DNA from: Neckera pumila
Taxonomy: Eukaryota; Streptophyta; Bryopsida; Hypnales; Neckeraceae
Assembly (NCBI GenBank): GCA_963969595.1
Contig: OZ018413.1
Span: 9,290,211 to 9,354,210 of the forward strand
DNA: 64,000 nt
Direction of reading: 5' to 3'
Both the position numbers and the translations under genes were made by a program. Below are positions 1 to 10,589 of this stretch, in pieces (the first letter of the stretch is position 1; each line of letters begins with the position of its first letter). The notes below the pieces were generated by a model, which was not told where the DNA came from, ran no database searches, and saw only the letters and a list, made by a program, of their open reading frames with translations.

Positions 1-2
1 GT

Positions 3-422
3 GCCAAGTGGTTCTCAATGTACAGGCGTACAACGAACGACACTATTTACAAGACACACGAACAGGATGCGTCTAATATTTCTCGTATTGCTTTGAGAGA
101 TAACGGCTGGAATGCCAAGTACACGGATGAGATGGAGGTGGACTACCTAAGAGGTGGAGAGAGGCGGGCGATGAAGGACTTGAAGAATCTTGTGGGTAAG
201 AAGCCCACAGAGGTCAGTACCAAGCCTTCAGGCAACATCGCGATCAAGCCCATTGTTGACAACAGTGGATGGGCGCTTCCGGCCTTCAAGCCAAGAGTCT
301 TTCAGCGACCTGGCCAGACCGGACTTGCATCTATTTTGAGAGAAGCAGGTTTGACGTCCTCCATTCGGGACTTGATCGAAGAACAGCGAGCGGAGCGGAA
401 GGGTTTACCGATCGCTGTTTGA
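3..422 (+). CDS. 3' terminal exon of an unrecognised protein (partial)
   Basis: The reading frame is open from base 3, the first base in frame, through the ATG at 18 to a TGA at 420-422, so the exon probably continues to the left and the ATG need not be the start. The visible 139 codons encode a basic, polar polypeptide with no signal peptide or membrane segment. Features include WNAKYTDEMEVDYLRGGER near the middle, a Lys-rich stretch (VGKKPTEV), the segment NSGWALPAFKPRVFQRPGQT, and a charged helical end (DLIEEQRAERKGLPIAV). Codon use is balanced and less AT-rich than the surrounding DNA, which supports real coding. I do not recognise the family. A GT-AAG donor-like site at 196 lies inside the frame, but the coding quality continues past it, so I read through. 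The downstream 700 bases could hold its 3' UTR. Confidence 0.6.
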   Translation, partial: AKWFSMYRRTTNDTIYKTHEQDASNISRIALRDNGWNAKYTDEMEVDYLRGGERRAMKDLKNLVGKKPTEVSTKPSGNIAIKPIVDNSGWALPAFKPRVFQRPGQTGLASILREAGLTSSIRDLIEEQRAERKGLPIAV

Positions 423-1116
423 CTAGCGCAGCACATCATTCTGTAATATATACACGATGTAGCGCCTGTAGCATATTGTTGCCACCTATACTTGCCGCAA
501 GGTTATCGTCTTTTCATTCACGGCGAGGCTGGCATTGTTGAGAAAATAGTTTGTGCGAGAGATTCTAGGTTAGAAGAAGATGAAATTTTGGGCTCGACAT
601 TGCCAGAATGACAGACAACTTTACCCCGACGCAGGCGTCTTGCCGTCGGGGAGGAGTTCAAGGAGTATCGCAGAGGACGGAGTTTGTGGCTGATTTTATT
701 ATAGTCCACAGTTCCTTTGCTGCATTTTTGGAGGACTAGTGTAGTACAGGACAACGGCGTTGTTAAGTGTGTATAGTTCTAGGAGCGGGTTTTGCCACTC
801 CCGGTTAGTTGGGTTCTCTTCACGAGCTGCTGAAATTGGGCTCTGAGTTCAGTTTACTTGCTTCCATTGCCAATGACAAATGGGAAGTCTGATTTTTTGA
901 AAATAATGAAATGACAATTTCCAATCACCTATCTTGGTGCTTACCCTGTTTTATGGAATTACCTTGTATTGCTTCTTTTTTGTGGGTTTATTCAAGTCAA
1001 TTCATTTACTCCGATTCCATCGTATATGCACTCTCGAATAGGAGTCTGTTCACATGCTCACTTTTTGTATTTTATCGTTTAGGAAGAGATTGCTAATAAG
1101 CTTTCATTTGGTGTAG
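423..1116 (+). other. 3' UTR / intron-like interval
   Basis: No convincing coding frame. The interval follows the stop codon at 422 and ends at a pyrimidine-rich 3' splice site (…TTGGTGTAG at 1116) that opens the next exon candidate. A second AG acceptor-like site sits near 1082. The 61-codon ATG frame at 911-1096 is Phe/Leu/Ser-rich and intron-like, so I do not call it a gene. Confidence 0.35.
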
Positions 1117-1868
1117 CAGGATCATATAAGCAATATCAGTGAGCTGCCGTGGTCGGTGATTGACATCACGAAAGTGCTCTCATCCCTCCTTCACTGCAAC
1201 ATTGACCGAGCTTTCTCTTGGAAATTGTCAACTTTTGTGATCACAAATACCTGCATCTCTCATTCCAATGCTTCCGCTTTTACTGCTTCAGAGTATACCG
1301 AGATTTGTGCAAGAATTTGTCTGGTCCTAGACATGATGCCAAGTCCAAGTTTTCAAAGCAACCGTAGTACAGTACTCTCTTTGGCTGGTCATCAGAAGAA
1401 AGATGCAATTCATGACCTTCCTGCCGGCCCTGATCAAACGAAAACTACAGATTTGGTCATTCAAGATGCAAGAAAAGTACTTAGCATGATGTGCAACAAT
1501 CTTCAAACCTCCCCCACTCTTGAAGATTATCCCCAGTGCTTGTGAGAGAGAGGGGCTTGCTCTCTATTACGGTTGCTTGTATGGTCTTATGACGAAGATG
1601 TTTTGAAATGAAAGTAATGAAGCAGGGTAAGCATATGCTTAATTTTCCAAGTCGTTTTTGTTTCACAAACTCTTAACGTACTGCTGGCAGGTTCTCGGAT
1701 AAAGAATCCCAAGTCAGTTCTCTCTCAAAAACTAATGAGGTCGGTCTCTTCCAGAATGTAAGTTATTCTAACTTCGAGTGAGCTTCTAGTTACTTATATG
1801 TGACAACTGTGCATTAAGCTTACCTGTCATTTTTTTGTTTCTAGTTGGCCAAGAGTGCCACGGCATGA
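1117..1868 (+). CDS. Candidate three-exon 3' end of an unknown gene
   Basis: Exons are inferred from splice signals plus frame continuity. Exon A is 1117-1541 (acceptor TAG|CAG; donor TT|GTGAGA). Exon B is 1691-1757 (acceptor GGCAG|G; strong donor AAT|GTAAGT). Exon C is 1845-1868 (acceptor TTTGTTTCTAG|T, preceded by a T tract) and ends in TGA. The joined frame is open: exon A ends with the first two bases of a Leu codon, exon B supplies the third base and then reads FSDKESQVSSLSKTNEVGLF and QN, and exon C adds LAKSATA and the stop. The encoded stretch is about 170 residues, rich in Ser, Thr, Asp and Cys, with no motif I can name. The upstream coding exon is not identified. A second acceptor inside exon A near 1290 and a donor at about 1629 suggest alternative splicing or a non-coding transcript instead. 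It could be an alternative tail of the gene at the left edge. Confidence 0.35.
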
Positions 1869-2974
1869 AAGATGAGTTGGACAAGTCCACCTGGCAAGGA
1901 AGGAGCTGTCTGTCTGCCATTGACAGGGCTTTCCATCTACAGATAAGTTTTTAAGTTATATGATGCTTCCAACACTTGAAGATAGAACTGATGGAGTCAT
2001 CACTCTCTTCTCATCCGCAAAAAAACTTGAGTAGGTGTCAGGTAGTCAAGCAGTCGTGCTCGTAGACAAACATTCATTATTGATTCACAACTTGGCCCCT
2101 AGTGAGTCCCCTTTGGCGTTTTGCATTATTACCTTTTCATTCATAATAACACTCAGCGTTGGAGGCATGAGTGCTGAGTAGTAGTACCCGTATTATTACA
2201 TCATAGCCTTGCAATGTAATGTGATTTTGTGATGAGAATCCCGCTCAGTGAAAATCCCTGCCAAGTCTTTGAATAACCGACAATATGGGATGCCAGGGAC
2301 TTGCGCTCCGTCCATCAGAGCCCGAATGATGCAGGCAAGAATAACTTCGGTGTGGGCAAACATCAGAAAAGCTTGATGGAGGTGGCCTGCAGATGTAATG
2401 ATTTTCGTTGGAAATTAGAAACAATTCTAAAGGTGGAAGACATGCTGTGTTGCCAGATATCACAGAGGTGAACCCATGAAGAAGAAGAGGAAGATAGGTC
2501 ACTTCATAGAGCGACCATTTACTAGCCGATTCACAATTTGGGGGAGTGTGACCTCTTGAAATATTTTTCATCAAATTTCCCTGTGAAAGAGAAATGGAAT
2601 TGGGATCTAACCCAAGTCGTTTCATATTTTTTGGACCTTTGTGGAATTAGTTATAAATTTTGAAGTCATGATCTCAGAAGGCTCTAAAAGCATTCACCTC
2701 ATGATATGTTCACTTTTGGCTCATTGACAAATACAATTGGTACAATGAAGAAAGCAATACCTACCTCTATATTAGATAATGCTGGCAGAATGTCCATTGT
2801 ATGGACCTCTTTCCTTAACTCAATTTTTATCCACCTATAAATGAAGAGTATGTTGGAATGATTCTAATAACTATGTCACTTGGACATAAGTAACAAAAGA
2901 CCTCTGAGTAGACTTTCAAATAGAGAAATGACAAAATTTATTGCAAATCACAATTCCCATGCACGTTTTCATTA
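1869..2974. other. No supported gene
   Basis: Single-copy-looking, moderately AT-rich DNA. The only long frame is a 126-codon ATG frame on the minus strand (2245-2625). It is Ser/Pro/Leu-rich, matches no family I know and has no second copy in the window to test conservation. It is left uncalled. Confidence 0.4.
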
Positions 2975-3378
2975 TGTGATCAAATGATGCTTTGACTTAC
3001 TACTTTGGTGATAAGTCTTGTAAGTACCTTTTCATTTAGTGATTGGATCATGCTTTGGCTCACTACCTTGATCATCAAATCTCACACATGCCTTTCACTA
3101 GTACAAACTTGGGCTTGGTAGAATAGGAAAATGAACCTCAAAGAAAATCCACACAACGAACTTGACTGACCAACGAGTCTTCTCACAATCATTTTCCTAG
3201 CCTACACAACCAAAGATTTCACTTGTGTATATCCATCCAACATTTGAATCATGCTTTGGCTAATTACCTTGATAACAAATCTTGCATGTACATTTTTATC
3301 CAATCAACTTGAATCACTCCATGCATTGATTGACTACCTACCTTGGTGACAAGTTTTGTATGCACGGTTTCATTGACA
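2975..3378 (+). repeat. Degenerate tandem repeat, unit about 60-130 bp
   Basis: Variants of the phrase 'ATCATGCTTTGGCT..CTACCTTG..GA..A.AAGTCTTG.A' recur at about 2985, 3045, 3245 and 3310. One more variant occurs at 4120-4155, after an inserted block. The copies are well diverged, so this is an old array. No coding content is seen. Confidence 0.55.
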
Positions 3379-3379
3379 C

Positions 3380-4113
3380 TGAATAGTGCAATTAGGTTGC
3401 CCCAGACTAATATCATGACCTTCTACACTATATCAATATCCAAATTCATGTACAATAGAAAGATGCATAGATGTGGAGAAACATGTGTGCTACATGGGTT
3501 GGTACTCTAATTCATGGCTCGGGTGCAGAGAATGGCTTGTGCCTCCATCTGGACAAGCCATGAGTCATGAGGTAATATGAGGTAACTTCTTTGGGGAAGG
3601 CAATCTAATTGTCAAGGCAACCCAATGGCACTATATAGAGCCAGTTGCCATTTGGGGATTGGAGGGATCCAAGCCTGGACCTCCGACCTCCAGCTCTGCG
3701 AAACTAGAGAACAAAATTGGACCTTTCGGACCCTAAGCCGGAGCTTTCTTTCCCAACTGTACCCTTCTTGAAGATTTCAAATTTTTTTTAGAGTTCTGCC
3801 TGTAGTCAATCTGGATGGACCTCTAGCTCCGGCCCCAATGGCAATTGGCTCTTAGTGTACACAAAATAGTGAACTAGGTTGCCTTGTCAATTAGGTTGCC
3901 TTACTTGAGATAAATTACCTCATGGATCAGTGCTTGTTCTACATGGAGGTGCATGCCACTCTCTAAACCAAGCCTTGAATTGGTGCACAAGTCTATGCCA
4001 TACACATGGCTATGAATTAAATGCGTCATTGTACAAAAGCAATGAATATTTCTATAGTATCAACTGTTAAGAAATTAGTGTGGGGCAACCTAATTTAACT
4101 ATTTTGTGTAGAG
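3380..4113. mobile_element. Inverted-repeat element with AATTAGGTTGCC ends, interrupted
   Basis: The left half runs from a site near 3390 reading AATTAGGTTGCCCC to CAAGGCAACCCAATGG near 3636. The right half runs from an inverted AGGTTGCCTTGTCAATTAGG near 3875 to GGGGCAACCTAATTT near 4100. The same cassette recurs at about 18055-18305, 28480-28672, 34600-34850 and 60075-60262, each with the 'TTGTCAAGGCAACCTAAT' or 'AGGTTGCC' theme and an 'AATAGTGAAAT' edge. It sits inside the degenerate tandem array, splitting off its last unit. There is no ORF, so it is a non-autonomous element. Confidence 0.55.
3637..3852. mobile_element. 216 bp MITE nested in the preceding element
   Basis: The ends are inverted: AGAGCCAGTTGCCATTTGGG on the left and CCCCAATGGCAATTGGCTCT on the right. 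The interior is GC-richer than its host. No coding frame. The superfamily cannot be set because the duplicated flank is not clear. Confidence 0.65.
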
Positions 4114-4870
4114 TACTTGGATCATGCTTGGCCTAACTACCTTGGTGATAAGTCTCGTCCTTTCGGGGTTAAGTTACAGTGCAGTAACCTCCCTTCCGTC
4201 AAATTTTCAACTTCCTTCCCGAAGTCACCTCCAGAGTCCAGACCAGCCGGCCGGGGCTCTCGACAGTTGCAATGAAGTCACATTCTATCTTATTTACACT
4301 AACCCCCCAATCCTGGAAAGCTCCAGATTAAGTTATTACTCCGTTAGTCCAGCCTCTCCATTTAATGATGTTTTTCCGACGGAAAGTTCCCGGAGCTGCA
4401 TTTCTGGACTTCCTTCCGTCAAACCGTCCGTCACATGCTTCTTACCTTGCTTCACTTTAGGGTTTTACCCAGGTTTAGGGCCGGGGAGTGCCACGTGTCT
4501 TGCAGCGAATGGGCAATGATTAGGATGTGGATATGTCCTGTTTAATTATTTAAAGAAAACCCCACCTGAAGAGAGACAGCTGTTGCGATCGGATTGCTCC
4601 ACATCGATATAGTGGCGTCACCTCTAGTTTGAAAGGGGACGGAAATGGGGGGTGTAACTTAACTTATGTGAGAATTCAAACGGCTCTGTCTGCCGTGGCT
4701 GTTTCAGTTCCGTCTGCATTTGGGCGGCTCCAGAGATCACGGCCACACGGTATTCCAAACCTGGCCATTGTTGGCTACCCACCGGCAGTTGGCCGGTTCC
4801 CTACCGAGGTCTTTCCCCCATTCCCGTGCATGGACCCGGAAATGAGCCCTGGAAGACGGAACCTAAAAAT
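4113..4870. other. GC-richer module with inverted ends, origin unclear
   Basis: Base composition changes abruptly from the AT-rich surroundings. The segment begins near 4160 with GGGGTTAAGTTACAG followed by a CCTTCCGTCAAA motif. It has a degraded inverted counterpart near 4630-4665 (TTTGAAAGGGGACGGAA, then GTGTAACTTAACT), so it may be a transposon carrying captured DNA. A G-box (CACGTG) lies at 4492-4497. The 131-codon frame at 4124-4519 has Ser/Pro-rich, UTR-like composition and no recognisable domain; I do not call it a protein. Confidence 0.35.
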
Positions 4871-7009
4871 TTAACTCTTCCTAGCTCATATTTTTGTTAC
4901 TTAATGGGGTGCTTTTTAATATGAAAGATGTGCATATAAATGTCCCCAACATACCTATGCAATTGGATTAAAAAAATTCATCACCAATTATTCTCAATAA
5001 AATATTATGTAACACCATGAAAATTGACTTCAAAAATTCACCAATAATAGAATTTTGCTTTTTGAAATTGAAATTCTCTATGCTTGATTGGGATTGCGTG
5101 AGGATTAAGTGAAAATTATGCGAGATGAAAAATTTCAATTCTTTTTCTATGCTATGCAACATTCTTTGTATGGTTCAAATCAACCGGTTACAAGATTACT
5201 ATATATTGTCTCAAAATTTTAGAGTAAATATCCATATCGATTGCAAGTTCAATGCTCTTAACCCTTTAGGGCCGAGCATGCTAATTTTGGTCTTTTTAAA
5301 TTGAATTTTGAGGGTTGGAATTCTTTCCTAGCCTTACTTGCCTGTGAATTGTGAACAAGATGTGAGGGCACAGAAATTCCGCTTCCAATGAGCCACGGGC
5401 CATCAAATTTGGAACAATAATGATTTGTCTATGGCAATTTGAAGTTGGGATTTCAAAAGTTTTAAAATGCACTATGGAACAAGTTTCAAAATGCATTGTG
5501 TATAACTAAAGAGAGCATGCCAACTTCACCATAATGTTCATTATAATTTCCTCTATTTTCTATAACAATTTCATAGTAAAGTGAGCTTTGTTGTAATTAC
5601 TATGATTTTTCAAAGACAGAAACTCTAAAAAATCTTATAAGTTTCATTTTTTTTCCCAAAAAATATTAAAAAATCAGATCAGATAGAAGATATGCATGAT
5701 TATTTGTGGAAAAATAATAACTTTAATCATACTACTAAAATCATAATTCCCTCTGTAATATCACATATGCTACCATTAATAATAGGGGCTCATGCTTGCT
5801 ATGCTACGCATTCATTGTATCACATATTAGTAAAATTTTGATATATTTGAATAGAATGCATGATAATGATTTCAAATTAAGTCTTTGAAATAATTAATTT
5901 TAATATTTTGTAAAAATATTTTCAATCATGCATACATAAAAATAATATTTTCACAAAATATTATATTATAGAAATAGAGTAGTAGTTTGCAATCACCTCT
6001 GTAATATCACTTTTACAGCTTTTATGATTTCAAAATTCTATTGCTACTACTAAATGATTTGAGAAATTTATCCAATTGAAGCAATTTTAGATTTCAGAAC
6101 AATTAAGTTGCTCATGAAGTTTTTGAAATTTACAAGTTTTTCTTTTCATTTCACCAAGTTTTTGGGTGCCATTGTTCGTAACAATCGAGTCAACTTTTGA
6201 ATACATTACAATAAATGTGTATCTTTTACAGTATTCACCATTGCATATATTTCATTCATCATTCAATAAATTTCTACTGGACTTTCATAATATGCTTACT
6301 TATAAACAAATTTATACAAAGGTTTTAGTAATCTTCATTTGAAGATTTATTGAAATTTTTGTTCTACATTTTATCTAATACATCAAAATTCCAATAAAAT
6401 TCTAATGATGAATGTGTAGCATAGCAAGCGCCAACTGCTAGTTAAATTATAAAATTTTAATATGCAAATTTGATTCCAAAAGAATTCAAGAGGTTGCTTG
6501 GGGCTCCTTAGGCCCTAAAAAGTTAGCTTCAAAATATAGGCTTTTCTAGCCCTTTCAAAAGGTGTAGTTTTGTCTTTTGACATTTTAGAGAAAAAAACAA
6601 GCATGTTCTATAACTTGTGCATTTTATTCAATATGTTGGAAAATGGATTGACAACATATGTAAAAAATTTAATCAAATTTTTTTTGTATTCATTTAAAAA
6701 AATTTATAAAGTGGAAGATATTAGTGAGTGAAAGATAAAAGTAATATACTAATAATTTCTAGAAGAATTTGAGAATTGATAATCTTGATGGTGAGAATGT
6801 TTTAGTAAACAATTGATATCTTTTTTTCTTTTTCTTTTTCTTTGAATTTTTTTCAAAATTGAGGACAAAAGACAATTTCATAAATTATTTCTACCTTCAT
6901 TGTCTGTAAAATAAAACTCCTCATAACTTTTACCTCATTATTCGGAATTTAATGGCTCAAATGTTTTGAGTAGGTATCAATCTATATAATACCCTCCTAA
7001 ATAATATTA
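4871..7009. other. Very AT-rich intergenic DNA
   Basis: Long A/T runs and no supported gene. A TTAA followed by CCCTTTAGGGCC at 5258-5270, and GGTCCTTTAAGG followed by a TTAA-like TTGA near 7203-7220, could be the two decayed ends of an old ~1.95 kb member of the TTAA-flanked family described at 7783. This pairing is weak. Confidence 0.4.
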
Positions 7010-7338
7010 TTTAGAATATATTTTTACTGTTTGGTTTGACATTGATATTGAAAAAATCCTTCTTATTTTTGCAATATTTATCAAAATGACATGAAACAAA
7101 GCCTCACATGTAGATTATGACAAGTAACATCCTTTCTAAAAATTTCAAATTATGAAGTCAATAGAGCTTGCCCAAGTTCTCAAAAAATCCAAAGAGGGTT
7201 CTTTGGTCCTTTAAGGATTGATCATTGGTGACTTCTAATCATTGTTTGAACGGTTACAAAACACCCATTTTTCTACTAGTGGTTATAGCTTGATGAGGCA
7301 ACCTTCATATAGCCTGTTTTATAGGCCCCCACTTTTTG

Positions 7339-7599
7339 CATTAGGAAAAATTTCAGCCCTCCAGAAGGCCGCTAAGGAATTGACTTACGAGACCCCTTTG
7401 GTGCAATTTCAGAATGAATAATAAAATATTTCTTTTTGAAAAAAACTAAAAATCTGATGTGCCATGTCAGCACCCAATATTTAAATATTAAAATAATATT
7501 AAAATAATAATAATATATATCTATATATATTTTTTCCCATAATTGCATCGGGCGGGTTCAGAACTCGCAGCTTCTAGAGGGCTAAAATTTTTCCTAATG
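7339..7599. mobile_element. MITE, ends CATTAGGAAAAATTTCAGCC
   Basis: A 261 bp element with inverted ends CATTAGGAAAAATTTCAGCC and GGGCT(A)AAATTTTTCCTAATG around an AT-rich centre. Relatives in the window: 30841-31253, 42732-43059, 43251-43565, 55273-55537 and 62436-62844. The TA inside the end (ATTA|GG…CC|TAAT) would suit a TA-targeting Tc1/mariner-like element, but no empty site was found to prove it. Confidence 0.7.
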
Positions 7600-7782
7600 G
7601 ATTAGCATGGGAAATTCTTGACAAGCATCTGCACATGTTTGAATATGAATTCAAGATACTTAGCATGTTTTGATCTTTATAAGTCTTTTGCCATACAAAG
7701 GATATCTGCAACACTAATACTATTTTTCTAATCCTTGTAATGTAAGTATGACAAGCTACAAAATTATCTACATCATGCTTAA

Positions 7783-8700
7783 CCCCTAAAGGACCAACAT
7801 GTGTTTTTTGTCCGTATAGAATTTGGGGCAGGTACGTGTGATTAGAGATATCCATATTTGAGGCTGAAATTTTAATAGAAGGGGGGGACAAGGAATATCT
7901 TCATGTGTACCAAGTTTCATGACATTTCAAAATACGAGTCAAAAGTTGTGACCTAATATGTTACTTTTTTTCGTAACTGGGAAATTTGGGCAGATAAGAA
8001 AAAATCATTTTTTCCGGAATATTTTTTTTGAAATTGGTTCTCTACATTTATATATATTTGAAAAGCTTTGAGTCATTCCATTTCAATCAATGAGTCAAAA
8101 GTTATGAGGTTTTTTGGTTTGCGGGCAGTTATGGACTGTCTACTCTAAAAAAATAAATTTAAGTCGTTTATTTAACTCAATTCTCAATATTTTTGGAAAA
8201 AAAAAATCCTAGGATGTAGATTGATGATTACAACATTACAACCGTTGGGATTGGCATTTTTAAATTCCATAATTAAATTAATAACAATTTAGTATTTTGA
8301 ATCATTTTCTACTTCTTTCTACTTACTATTTTTTCCTATATGTTGTACAATTCCAAATGATGTGAAATTTTTCAAGCATATAGACAACTTGTTTATAAAA
8401 CTGAATTCAAAGAAGCACCACCTTTATTGGCATTTTTTCATTGAAAAGTGAGCTTGCAAAGTGCAGCTGCCTGATTTTTTGCAGGATTAAAGAAATGGTT
8501 TCCAAGACTTTGAATGCTTATATCTTATGATCCACACGGTGGAATTTTCTGAAATTTTTACCACATGTTTGCAAAATATCATACTACAAGATCCTACGGT
8601 TACATGTGTCAAAAAAAAAATTCCAAAAATTTGATAGTTGTATTAGAAATGGCAGTTTTGGAGCGTTTTTGGTGATTACATAGTCATCAAACTTTAGGGG
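7783..8700. mobile_element. piggyBac-type non-autonomous element (TTAA-flanked)
   Basis: The ends are CCCCTAAAGGACC (left) and CTTTAGGGG (right). The element is directly flanked by TTAA at 7779-7782 and 8701-8704. Length is 918 bp and there is no transposase frame. TTAA target duplication with a CCC-starting terminal repeat is the signature of the piggyBac superfamily. A close paralogue lies at 55721-56640, in which the right TTAA has mutated to GTAA. Confidence 0.75.
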
Positions 8701-8762
8701 TTAATTAGACCCTATTTCCTCTCTAGCGACCTAATCGGTGTAGTGGCTCATGGCTTGTGATT

Positions 8763-9160
8763 TTATAATGGTACAAAATTAGTTTCTAAAATATGTTGTT
8801 TTCTCTTCTTTACTGAAGGTTGGATTTTGTGAGATGGCAAAGACATTTTTCTAACCCTCCTCCTCAAGGTAGAAATTTTGGTCTTTTGTTGTTGAAATTG
8901 GTGCACCAGCTCCACGGGATTCTCCTTCTCCTCACACCGCAACGTCATGGAGGTGCGAAGCCAAGACCCCCAACGCACAGCTCTTCCTTTCGCATCAATA
9001 GGGTCACCTTCCTCCCCCAAACCCTAAATCACCTGCTTCATCTCTCTCGGAGTAAACTGTACCCGGCCCTGCCTGCCTGCCTGCTTACCGAGCAAGGCTG
9101 GAGATACTCTCAGCACAACCCACTGCATAAGTCCCATGAAATTTTGTGTGACAACTGAAT
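8763..9160 (-). other. Gene-like module, three copies in the window
   Basis: A block of markedly higher GC, repeated at 26749-27144 and 56703-57098. On the minus strand an 85-codon frame begins at a TTG (9018-9020) and has no ATG near its start. It reads through VELVHQFQQQKTKISTLRRR. Just upstream (minus sense) are a plant 5'-UTR-like TTTAGGGTTTGGGGG and a possible donor CTCG|GTAAGC near 9087. On the plus strand a 112-codon frame (8820-9158) overlaps it. Either could be a shadow. The best reading is a captured or decayed first-exon region of a host gene carried along by the duplications. I cannot name the source gene. Confidence 0.3.
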
Positions 9161-9375
9161 GAGCTCACTCTTTCACAGTCGAGCACAGTTCTGATGCTCA
9201 AGTACCCCTGCAAAGCATGATGACATGAGCTGATGATGAAACTGACACAGCGTGTAAATCAACTTACAGTCCAAACTGAGAAATGGGCTAACTTAAGTAT
9301 TCAAATACCGACAGTATCCGTCACTGCACTCAGTAGGTTTTCAAAAAAAAGAATATATTTACTGCACAGGAAAAA

Positions 9376-10589
9376 GCAGATTTACTACCCCCACCCCGCC
9401 ACTGCCGTGAAGCTTTTTTTGAACGGAAGTTTTTCAAAAGATGATTCATGTTTTTTTCCATTTCAGGAATTCTGAAAAAATGATGATAACGGCAGACAGG
9501 AAGCTCCTTCAATCAAGTGCCAAGTGGGCTCCCTCGCAAACAAGCACGTGTCAAATACCCCGTGAGTAGTAAGTCAAGACCCGTTGCAAAGTTACTGTTG
9601 CCAAGGAGTGAAAAAATAATATTATCACCGGTATTGAACAAATGGAAGAATCATGTGAAATTATTTTTCCACCCCCCACCACACCCCAATTTCGGAATTC
9701 CGAGTACAAATACAATTTTTTGACATGTAGTATTACAATATTAAGGGAAATCAAGTAGATTTTCCCACTTTCGTAGCCTTTTTGAATTTCTCCACGTCGG
9801 TTTTTTCCAATTTCAGTATTTCTGAAAATGATGAGCAGAGAATGCAATGCTTATGGTCCAAGTGGACTCACTCAAAAAAGAGCACGTGTCCAATAATCGA
9901 GGTAGGTACTTCCTGTATGTCATGCATAACCCAGTCAAAAGTTTTAAAATTTTTTCCCCTAAATTTTTTCTTTTTCAAGCATGTCTTTTTCTCTTTTTCT
10001 TTTTCTTTTTCAGTGGAAACTGGAGCTCGAGTTTTGAATTTGAACTGGATATTCTGCGGTATTTCGAAGACAACGTTCTTGTTTTCTATCATACTGTATC
10101 ACAACCGAAAAAATCAGAAGCTGTTCTGTGTACTCTTTCCCCTTTCAATGGAACTTGTTCATGTGTTTCAATGGAAAAAAAAAAAATCAAAAGCAGTAGG
10201 TTTTGTAGGAGTAAAGTGAACCAGCTCATTACCACTACTTTTCTCAATTCATGTGGTGTACATTTCCCCTCTAAAATGTACTCCATGGGTACATGAGGGT
10301 GATGGTAATAGGCTTAATAGAAGGAATTAATAGAAGGAATCTATGTAGATCCTTTTAGAACATGAAACGACTATGCAACAAGAAGGCTTTAGTTCATTGA
10401 ACTAAAATGGCTCCAAAAGTTGAGAAGAAAAAGAAAAAGAAAGACATACTTGTGTTTGATCCTTGTACAATCTTTCAAGTTCAATTTCTTTAGTCCAGTT
10501 CTTTAAATGGGGAGTTTTATGGGCATTAAACTAGGTGCTAAATTGGAGAAAGTCCCTTGTAACCCTTTAAATTGAAATTGGAGAATTTT
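9376..10589. other. Unit-1 spacer with an internal direct duplication
   Basis: The part from about 9384 to 9995 is missing from the equivalent sites at 27358 and 57310. It contains two diverged direct copies (about 9460-9560 and 9810-9905), both with AGTGCCAAGTGG/GGTCCAAGTGG and CACGTGTC. It is followed by a long pyrimidine tract ending TTTTTCAG at about 10013, which resembles a 3' splice site. From 10000 to 10589 it is collinear with 27362-27490 and then 28660-29620. No supported gene. Confidence 0.5.

Larger units (their letters stand above)
7010..9375. repeat. Segmental duplication block, paired with 54957-57315
   Basis: Collinear similarity to 54957-57315 runs without a break through a MITE (7339-7599), a TTAA-flanked element (7783-8700) and a gene-like module (8763-9160). 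The last ~0.7 kb has a third copy at 26690-27365. The two downstream copies are closer to each other than to this one. Confidence 0.85.
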
